NCBI GenBank assembly: GCA_009176605.1
Contig: SEYY01010983.1
Span: 132,501-167,500 of the forward strand
Length of the DNA stretch: 35,000 nt
Source of the DNA: Armadillidium nasatum
Lineage: Eukaryota > Arthropoda > Malacostraca > Isopoda > Armadillidiidae
Reading direction: 5' to 3'
Shown here: piece after piece, positions 1-35,000 of the stretch
Numbering within the stretch: the stretch's first letter is position 1
Layout: each line of letters starts with the position of its first letter
Program-made: the position numbers and the translations under genes
Notes under the pieces: model-generated
Told to the model about the DNA's origin: nothing
The model's database searches: none
Seen by the model: only the letters and a program-made list of their open reading frames with translations

Positions 1-88
1 GAAAAGTAGAAACTAAAACTAATTTAAATAAAAATATATTTAAAATAGTCAATGCTTTACGGGATAATTACCATTTATTTTAAGCCAG

Positions 89-3835
<3,747 letters not shown>

Positions 3836-3985
3836 GTCGAATGTTTTTTTTTGGGAATGTTCAAATGTATCGCCATTGATGCCATATAATACCTATTTTA
3901 TAGGTCTTATTCATAAACTGTATATACTAATATCAATTTGCCTGTTTCATTAAATATTTGCCTACCTCCTTAAGAATGAACAAAC

Positions 3986-4117
<132 letters not shown>

Positions 4118-5414
4118 AGTAGTTTATTGTAATCATTTATTCATTTCACATCTCATAATTTCATAAAACATGGAAACGTTTCATATTCTTTAACTTTATT
4201 TTCCCAATTTTAGAATAATTCTTCCTTGTTTATCAGTATTTACTCATACCTTTGTGAAGTCTTTCTAAAAGGTATCCCCCCCCCCCAAGAGTATAAAGGG
4301 TTTGTGTACATCCCACGGCAATCTTTGACTTGAAGGGTAGTTGCTTTTTTTAAATTATAAAATAACTTTAGATCTATTTTAAAAAATGCGAAGATTAACT
4401 AATATTTGTAGTTAAAGAAATTAGTAATATGATTAGAGATTCAAATACGCTACTCCTTTAACTACTATCGCTTGTCGTAATCTTATAGTGTGGGGAAATT
4501 GAAGAAAAGTTAACCTTTTCTAAAGTTCTCCCAAAAAGTTTTGGGTACGGCCTTTATATGCCTATGTTAAACTACAATAATTGTGAATTCTTTTATAGAC
4601 TTCCTGTTTAATGTTTATTCCGAAGGTTTCGGTGCATATCATATTAAAAATAACTTTATAATAAGTTAACTTTAACCTAAAGAAGATATATGAAAGTACA
4701 AGGTTGTGCTAATTATATGGAATAACTATGCTTAAGAATGATAGATTTACACTTGTTTTTTCCATTTGGTTAAGTTTTAGTCTGAAATAAGTGTAACTGC
4801 TTTTTAATTATAGGAACGAACAAAAATAGTTTAGTTTGCTTTTTATTTATACTTTGAGTATTTCAAATCATATTTATAGTTTTATTTCATGCATTATAGT
4901 TTTAGTTGTGTGTTTCTTCTACACTTATATATACTTTTTATTTATTCATTTTTGTTCAATAAAATATATTTTAAAACGTTTCGTTACTGCTTATCCTCCT
5001 AAAATAATCTTGAATAACTTCAAACATCTTAATTTGCTTTTTTTGCCAAAATTTTTATCGAATATCTATCTTCAGAGTAATTCATATTTTAGGTAAGAAA
5101 ACGGAAAAATGGCTGAACTATTTAGGTAAGTCTAGAATCCACCAACAATAGGATGAAAATTAGACTTAGTAGATAAAGATATACTCGGATAATAAAAATT
5201 AGAACAATGGAAGGTAAATAAATCTTCCAATTCCCTAAGTATATCTTCAATAAATGTAAACATTATTACAAATAAGATTAGTGAAAATATGGAGAACTTT
5301 GTTTAAACAAAAGCTTTCTCTGAAAAAACTTAGAATTTAAATTGAAGAATAATAAGATCCTGAGTATCATTCGTAATAGGATGTTAAATAAGTGTAATGC
5401 ATACGTATAAAAAT

Positions 5415-5420
5415 TTTATT
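5415..5420 (-). promoter_or_regulatory. Candidate POLD1 polyadenylation signal (AATAAA)
   Basis: AATAAA on the minus strand, about 83 nt beyond the POLD1 stop codon. It is the first such hexamer in the 3' flank. Confidence 0.55.
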
Positions 5421-5502
5421 AACATTGAAATAGCATCTAACATCATATGAAACTAGAAATTACTTCTTGTAGAATAAAAACCTAATTACCTTTTAACAAT
5501 TG

Positions 5503-22518
<17,016 letters not shown>

Positions 22519-22656
22519 TTTACTTTCAATAAAAAAATTTTTTATATCTACGTATAATTTAAATTATTAAACTACAATCTTAAGTCATATAATTTTACAT
22601 TTATTAATACTATAAAGTTTTATGGATAATATTAAAATATCTTGTTTCCTGCTTTC

Positions 22657-22769
<113 letters not shown>

Positions 22770-22901
22770 GTATATATTACTGGATAGTAAATTTGCAAGA
22801 AAACTGGATATCCTGCATTTTTTAAATCCCAGATACCAGATATCCAGTTAAAACTGCCAAACATTAATTTAAATTCACATTAATTGCTAATTTTAAATAA
22901 G

Positions 22902-22904
<3 letters not shown>

Positions 22905-22985
<81 letters not shown>
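22905..22985. repeat. (TA)n tract left of MITE copy 1
   Basis: Runs directly into the TAGGGATGG terminus. Confidence 0.95.
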
Positions 22986-22990
<5 letters not shown>

Positions 22991-23205
22991 ATGGAGCGAT
23001 ACCAAATTTTTTACTGATACTGATACCTAAAAATATACAGGTACCAATACCCTATACCGGATACCTGAAAATATACTGATACTTACCGATACCGATACTT
23101 TATCCATTCATATACCAAAATTTTTACCGATACCGATACTGATACTAAGATTTTCAAATTCACTGATACCAATACCTGAAAATATACCGATACTTCACTC
23201 CATCC

Positions 23206-23208
<3 letters not shown>
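22986..23208. mobile_element. hAT-like MITE, copy 1 (GATAC-rich)
   Basis: Bounded by TAGGGATGGAG and its inverted complement CTCCATCCCTA. The 223-bp interior is packed with GATACC/GATACT/GATAC units in one orientation. The termini and repeated GTATCGGTATCGG-type interior suggest a hAT-type non-autonomous element. (TA)n flanks both sides, so the 8-bp target duplication cannot be resolved. Confidence 0.72.

Positions 23209-23299
<91 letters not shown>
23209..23299. repeat. (TA)n tract right of MITE copy 1
   Basis: Starts at the CCATCCCTA terminus. Confidence 0.95.
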
Positions 23300-23302
<3 letters not shown>

Positions 23303-23552
23303 ATTTTTATGGCATCTGCATCTGCACTTGCAAATATTAAAGATTCAGTCTCATAATTTCTTGCTACACACATTTCTATTTAGTCTCAATTTCTCTCTGA
23401 CCCAGACCTAACCCCTATGCTCAATCTTACATGTTCTCTACTAGTAAAGTCTGGAACATATTCACTTTATCTGCTTTCCCAATTTTCTTTGACTTAACTT
23501 CCTTCATATGCTTTATATCTGGACATGTCCACATTTAGCTTTACCAGAGGTG

Positions 23553-23556
<4 letters not shown>

Positions 23557-23639
<83 letters not shown>
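23557..23639. repeat. (TA)n tract left of MITE copy 2
   Basis: Separated from the terminus by one or two T. Confidence 0.95.
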
Positions 23640-23640
<1 letters not shown>

Positions 23641-23642
<2 letters not shown>

Positions 23643-23836
23643 GGGATGGAGCGATTCCAACATTTTTACTGATACCGATACTGATACCCGAAAATATACC
23701 GATACTTTATTCATTCATATACCAAAATTTTTACCAATACCAATACTAAGACTTTCAAACTCACTGATACTGATACCCAATACCTGAGAATATACCGATA
23801 CTTACATTACGATACCGATACTTCACTCCATCCCTA
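23641..23836. mobile_element. hAT-like MITE, copy 2 (GATAC-rich)
   Basis: Same ends and orientation as the copy at 22986 but 27 bp shorter, with a rearranged interior. (TA)n (23557-23639) abuts the left end. Sequence differences point to two separate insertions or an old duplication. Confidence 0.72.
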
Positions 23837-23995
23837 ATATACTGTATATATATGATGATGATTAATAATTTTTTTTACAATGACCACTACAATTGTGGTA
23901 AATTTGACGATGATGATGAAACTAAATAAGAATATTTTAATATCAATTTTAATAATTTTACCAATTGACATACTGCGATCACCTGTATATGTGAT

Positions 23996-24050
23996 CACGT
24001 CCACCTGGTTGGCGAGACCCTCAAGTTGAGGAACGCTGCCTTAAGGTGTT
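23996..24050. mobile_element. Possible hAT transposon end fragment
   Basis: GC-rich block containing TTGGCGAGACCCTC and GTTGAGGAACGCTGCC. It resembles the terminal sequence of some arthropod hAT-type elements (TTGAGGAACGCTGCC form). No partner end found. Confidence 0.3.
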
Positions 24051-25336
24051 GGCTATTTTTTTTATTTTTCAGCTTAGTCGGGATATTTCATATATCTTGG
24101 TTTAATAAATTACGTGTATGTAAATCTTTGTAAGCCAATTAACATCTTAAAATATAAGCTAATTTAATGTAATATGGTTTACAGAAATTATCCAAATTTC
24201 TACTGACAGATACACTATTATTTAGAATTATAATAAAGAAAGGAGGAAAAAATACATAAATAAAACTGTAATGACATGCTTGCACCAAGTTTTTACTATT
24301 TTATTAAACTTTAATTACCGACACAGTAAGTTACCGACTATCGAAATTCGGTATTTATGCAGTTTTCAGCGCGCCAAAACACAAATCGTTAAAACCACAA
24401 ATATGTTAAAGCAGAGGTTAAAAAGCGTGACGTCAAGCTTACGCCAGCCACAGGAAAAGTTTTACTTATAGTAACTTAGATTAATGTTATAAATTTAGGA
24501 CAATCAGGAATCCATATTATTGCAGTCAAAAAAGTAAAATAAATTTAAAATCGCTTTGTAAATAACAAAAAATTATTTTTATAATCTCAAAAATATTTTT
24601 AGATTTATATAATTTTCTTAATAAACGTTTTACAGGAAAAGCGATAATATTTGTTCAAAAATTTGTTTAATTAACGACGTGGTAACTTATAAGTTTAAAA
24701 TAAGCAACTTTCTAGGAAGAACTTTATTAGAAAACAGTCTTTAAATTTGAATTTAAACTCGTATGCAAAAGTGGCTAATCCCCGTTTTATCTATGAATCT
24801 CCCTATCCATTCGACCTACTATATATACTTTGGTATATTTATATTGTGCGACAGCGGCAGGGAAAATATTTAGCAGACTATTTTTTTGAATTTCGTGGAA
24901 CACTTCGCTGTCAGCTGATCTATATAAGCCAACGTAAATATATTTAAAATCTAATTTAAACAGTCATTTAATTAATTTTAATCAATCACTCTATTTAATT
25001 AATATCATAAAAGTCATATTGAAGGTATATAAGATAACGTACGAGTTGAACAAAGATTTTAAAAACGCTTTGGTGGAAGCCAAAATTAAAAACCTTGAAA
25101 CTAACGAAATTCCGAATAAATGAAAATAATTAAATTGCTTCTTTTAAAATAAATTAATGATCCGAAAATGCTAAAATAATTATCCATAATAATTTACAAA
25201 CAAATCTACTTGAATAAGAATATTTAAAAAAGATATTTATTCTAAAAGTCCTTAGACTAACTACTTCATGTTTGCTTACATCGCGTAAGCATTCAAGATT
25301 ACACCAGCGAAAATTACTACTGCAAAACTAGTAGTA

Positions 25337-25695
25337 CATGATTCATGGGATACTTCGCTCCAGCAATCTTCAAATCCCTTAAAGAATCTTGACCGTGGAA
25401 CACCCACTAAAATACAATAGCTTAATTAAGCAGTCGTTTCAAGTACAGGCTATATGTACTTGGACAATGTTTCAAATTAAGAGGGTGCTCCACGGTCAAA
25501 ATTCCTTAAGGGATTGGAAGATTACTATATCGAAGTGTCCCATGCATCATGTCCCACACGATTTGCTGCAATAATTTTCTGCTCGTGGCAGCGAGAATTG
25601 AAAATAGAAATTTATATCTATGGGACAGCGATTCATGAAAAACTTCGCTTTAACAATCTTCAAGATTTTTAAAGAATCTTGACCGTGGAACACCC
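25337..25695. repeat. Three copies of a ~68-bp repeat, one inverted
   Basis: Copies at 25337-25405 (+), 25483-25551 (-) and 25629-25695 (+). Each carries CTTCG...AATCTTC...CTTAA(A)GAATCTTGACCGTGGAACACCC. Copies 1 and 2 form a stem with a ~77-bp loop, as expected of a MITE with long inverted repeats; copy 3 may be the end of a second element. No coding potential. Confidence 0.8.
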
Positions 25696-27250
25696 CTCTT
25701 TAAAATGTAACTTTGTTCTTTAATTCAGAATTGATTCTTTCACAGCTTAATTTTAATTTTTAAACACAATTGGGCCTTTATTACATCTGATTAATTAACT
25801 TTTAAAATATCAGAGGCAGTAAGAAACTACATTTTTTCAATTCCATCCCCAAGAATGTACGTGCAATTCAAACTCAAAAATACTGACACAAATAATGAAC
25901 CGACGTCATTGTCCAGAAAAATCTAATTGCCCTTTTCATAATATCATAATAATTATCTAATACTTACTGCATGCAAATATGATATCATATAAATAACGTA
26001 CCAAAATAAAGTTAGCTACCACCCTCAACAAAGTTGAAGCATGCACTTGAAAACATGAAAAAAAAATGCAAATTTAAACAAAGTCCTATCAAAACAGATC
26101 AATGACTATACTTAGATAATACTAAAATTCACTCATGTTTGTTCTATTTAATTTCCAACCTATTTTTAGAAGTTTCGAGAGAGAACATTTTATAATCCTG
26201 AATTATATCCCCTACGAGAATTCGTTTTTCCAAGGAAACTAGTCCCCGTTCTTTTCAGCTCCTCATAATATTTATTTCAAATACCATATCTTTACAGCTC
26301 ATTTTGATACTGCTTTGAGCATATCAATATCCTTTCTTAAGTAATACCAATTAAAAAAGGATATTTAATTTACTAAGTAATAATTCCAGTTCATAAACTT
26401 GAGCACAGAATTTCAATTACTGTCCAACAAAGCTATTTTAGAACCTCATTATTTCCTTGCTCACAAAAACATTATAGTTTATAACACATTTTGCTAGCTC
26501 TTTCTAAATTTTATTAATAATCACATTCTTTGTCAAGCGACTCCTGCAACAAATTCCCACTCGTTACATAACTAGAAACTTTAATTACTGAACTTACCAC
26601 AGAAAAGATAAAGCTTTTTGCAATCGACATTCATTTTGCCACTTACATACGGATCACGTTTATTTCGATAGTCTTTTAATTTTTCTAAAGTTTATTACTT
26701 TAACTGGACTATAATTGCAATTTAATGCATGAACAACATATGAATGTAATTCTAATTTACTTTAATTTTTTCGCCTTCATAGGATATAACTTTTAACTGT
26801 TGTCATTTAATAATTTTGCTTTGTGACTTTTGGAAACTAATTAAGAGTGGTGCACAGGATTCAGTAAGTATAACCACCACCTTATTTTTTTGATCAGTCT
26901 TGAAAGAATTGCTTGTGAACTAACTGCAATAAGTCTATAATCTTGGTGGAAATCTCTTCGATTGCAAACCGATGGTTAGCTATTTAGACTAAATGATCGA
27001 CAAAATGCATTAGTAATGGGAAGATTTTGTTTCTGCAGAATTTAACAGCAAAGAACTCTCATTGTTTACATAATTACTAAATTAATTAAGTCAATTTTAA
27101 ACGTCGGTCATGAAAATAAATAACGTTTAAAAGTAATAAAATTGCAATTTTAGTTTTAATTTCATTAACACTAAAATTCCTGGAAAACAATTTTTTTATA
27201 GAAAAATCTACCTGATAACGCATATAACTACCAATTTTTAGTTCATAAAA

Positions 27251-27322
27251 GATGATAATAATAATAATAATTATAACAATAATGATGAAAATAGTAATAG
27301 TAATAATAATAATAATAATAAT
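27251..27322. repeat. (AAT)n-type compound tract
   Basis: AAT units mixed with ATG, AGT and ATTATAAC. Confidence 0.8.
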
Positions 27323-27386
27323 ATACAATTACCTGGAAAGGTTTTCCAAGGTTTCGAGTTTTATCCTCCCAAAAATTTGTTTGTTT

Positions 27387-27597
<211 letters not shown>

Positions 27598-27638
27598 TAA
27601 AAAATAAATAAATAAATTTTTAATAGAAAAAAATACAT

Positions 27639-27644
27639 TTTATT
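27639..27644 (-). promoter_or_regulatory. Candidate DHX34 polyadenylation signal (AATAAA)
   Basis: Minus-strand AATAAA about 123 nt past the DHX34 stop, followed within 50 nt by the (TA)n tract at 27390-27597. Confidence 0.5.
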
Positions 27645-27766
27645 AAACTCGCAAATATATAAATTACAATAATTGCTTGTAAACTTATCACTTATTATTA
27701 AAAATATTTTGCCTCATACATTAGATAGAAAGACATTTAAAACGATAAAAAATAAAACAAATTTTA

Positions 27767-32476
<4,710 letters not shown>

Positions 32477-32509
32477 TTTGTGATAATAAGATTTAAAAAA
32501 ATTTTTGAA

Positions 32510-32511
32510 CT
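32510..32511 (-). other. 3' splice site just before DHX34 ATG, in the gap after ANAPC11
   Basis: TTTTATTTTCCAG followed by a 33-nt leader and ATG. It lies inside the 129-bp gap between the ANAPC11 stop and the DHX34 start. No AATAAA is visible in that gap. Confidence 0.55.
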
Positions 32512-32605
32512 GGAAAATAAAATTTAAAAATTATTATCTTTTCTCATATATTTTTTAAAAAACTAGCATTCAAAAACAAATCAGAAGTGATAATCTTTAA
32601 AGTAA

Positions 32606-32860
32606 CTATTCTTTAAATTTCCATTCTTGTCTACACATGGGACACTGCTGTTGTAACTGCTGGGACTGAAGCCACTTCATAATACAATGAATATGGAAGC
32701 AATGAGAACACTGTCCCCAAACTAAAGGACAATCATCACCAGGAAGTTTACAATCCGAACAGCAATTTTCAAAGGGCATCCTGCAAATGCCACAATTATC
32801 ATCATTAGCTATCCATCTCCATGTTGCAACTCCAGTCCATGATTTTATTTTAATTTTCAT
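32606..32860 (-). CDS. ANAPC11: Anaphase-promoting complex subunit 11 (RING-H2)
   Basis: Catalytic RING subunit of the APC/C ubiquitin ligase, which recruits the E2 and, with the APC2 cullin, directs cyclin and securin ubiquitylation. It is a single uninterrupted coding exon of 84 codons plus stop, the same length as human. Zinc ligands are visible in order: CGIC (residues 23-26), CCSDC, DDC, then CSHCFHIHC and the closing CPMC. The N-terminal MKIKIKSW and the C-terminal RQEWKFKE are family signatures. ATG is at 32860-32858; a TTTTTTCAG acceptor lies 21 nt upstream at 32883-32882, so the 5' UTR is cis- or trans-spliced. DHX34 starts 129 bp downstream on the same strand. No defect is seen. Confidence 0.97.
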   Translation of the reverse strand: MKIKIKSWTGVATWRWIANDDNCGICRMPFENCCSDCKLPGDDCPLVWGQCSHCFHIHCIMKWLQSQQLQQQCPMCRQEWKFKE

Positions 32861-32881
32861 GGTAGAACTTTTATATCATTC

Positions 32882-32883
32882 CT
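32882..32883 (-). other. 3' splice site just before ANAPC11 ATG
   Basis: A run of T ending CAG, 21 nt before the start codon, preceded 10 nt further up by the (TA)n tract 32892-33019. It implies a 5' UTR intron or a spliced-leader acceptor. Confidence 0.6.
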
Positions 32884-32885
32884 GA

Positions 32886-34058
<1,173 letters not shown>

Positions 34059-34139
34059 ATTATAACTCCAAAAATGCTAAGCATAATTATATTGAATCTC
34101 AAACAAAATATCTAGAAGCAATCACAGTAATACTTAGAT

Positions 34140-34800
34140 TGAACTGAATATTTATTTATTTATTTGTTTATTTTTTTTTAATATATTAAAACTACAAAGA
34201 TGCAAAATTATAAAATCAAGTAAATTGGGTAAAGTATAACACAGAAAACAATTTTGTTTGTTAAACACACCAAACACCAAAAACTTAAAATTTTAGTAGG
34301 AAAAGGTTTACAAGTACAATGATCTTACAATATATATATCATCAAACTTAGAAGAACCTATTGTCCTTTGTCAGTATTTTTCTTTCTTTCTTTTCATCAG
34401 TGTCTGTGTGAATTATAAGAAATTTTATAACTATTTTTGTGCTAAAAATTTATCCTATTTAAAATGTCTTGCACCATGGTAGTTTTTTCTTCATATATCA
34501 AAACTATGAAGATGAATTGGTCTGGAATAGTTTTTTAGGTTAAGTCCCGCATGAAAAATAGGGGGGAAAAAAAAAATTTAATATATTGAAACTACGAAGA
34601 TGAAATATTATGAAATAACGTAAATTATACATATAAAATTGTTTAAAATAATTTTTTTAATTATATATATATATAATTTTTTTTGAAATATGCTTATTAT
34701 TATTTATATATAATACAACATGTAAATGCATGACACACAAATATTTGCCTATGAGGGACTCAACCCCCTGTATCCTCAGACCAATGAGTAGTGATTATAA
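34140..34800. repeat. Degenerate dispersed repeat and tRNA-like piece at the 3' edge
   Basis: A ~35-bp unit with AATATATT(A/G)AAACTAC(A/G)AAGATG occurs near 34176 and 34577, with a weaker copy near 34490. At 34745-34800 the minus strand has a T-arm-like GGGGGTTGAGTCCC and an anticodon-like stem CTCA/TGAG next to (TA)n, a possible tRNA-derived remnant. Confidence 0.4.
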
Positions 34801-34801
34801 A

Positions 34802-34904
<103 letters not shown>

Positions 34905-35000
34905 AATTTTTTTTAAATATTTTTTATATACATACTTCTTTTCACAAAATTTTGTCTATCTTTTTAAGGAAAAAAAAAAATTTTTTTTTTAACTTTTTTT

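Noticed and set aside
4836..5096. 86-codon plus-strand frame in the P450-POLD1 gap
   Set aside because: Low-complexity, AT-driven composition, no recognisable domain and no splice context.
24271..24471. Plus-strand frame in the gene-poor region, and a second at 24747-24947
   Set aside because: No homology recognised, no flanking exons, composition of random AT-rich DNA.
25337..25695. CRISPR-like array
   Set aside because: Only three imperfect copies, one inverted, in a metazoan nuclear context.

Overview
This is an AT-rich animal nuclear window: intron-bearing genes, GT-AG splicing, very dense (TA)n and (AAT)n microsatellites, and relics of a jockey-like LINE, a Tc1-like transposon and several MITE-like elements. 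The LINE remnants resemble a family I associate with crustaceans, so I read the source as an arthropod and perhaps a crustacean. The lineage is inference; the animal origin is secure.

Four protein genes can be modelled exon by exon. (1) Plus strand, 89-3835: the last five exons of a cytochrome P450 of CYP3-clan type, whose 5' part lies outside the window. (2) Minus strand, 22518-5503: a complete 22-exon gene for the catalytic subunit of DNA polymerase delta (POLD1, 1094 residues once one extra base is ignored). (3) Minus strand, 32476-27767: a four-exon DHX34-type DEAH-box RNA helicase with its C-terminal C2H2 zinc finger (1227 residues once one extra base is ignored). (4) Minus strand, 32860-32606: a single-exon ANAPC11, the RING-H2 subunit of the anaphase-promoting complex. 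The P450 and POLD1 converge. ANAPC11 and DHX34 are head-to-tail with only 129 bp between coding regions, and each has a strong 3' splice site 21-33 nt before its ATG. POLD1 replicates DNA, ANAPC11 drives mitotic ubiquitylation and DHX34 acts in RNA surveillance; no shared pathway is evident.

The rest is introns and intergenic DNA. Three POLD1 introns hold decayed fragments of one LINE family, all on the minus strand, and the largest intron also holds a Tc1-like relic and a palindromic tRNA-like hairpin. The 5.2 kb between POLD1 and DHX34 holds two copies of a GATAC-rich hAT-like MITE and a triplicated 68-bp repeat. The 3' flank (33020-35000) holds a third MITE and a tRNA-like remnant. At least 21 (TA)n tracts of about 80 to 400 bp cover roughly 8% of the window. 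Seven of them lie within 20 nt of a splice site, and most mobile elements are bounded by them.

The points most worth checking are: a +1 lesion just after the catalytic YGDTDS motif of POLD1 and a similar one in DHX34, both in TTT runs; a P450 I-helix lacking the usual acid-threonine pair; 3' splice sites made of microsatellite; a GC-AG intron; and the possibly operon-like ANAPC11-DHX34 pair. I found no clear evidence of a wholly new system.
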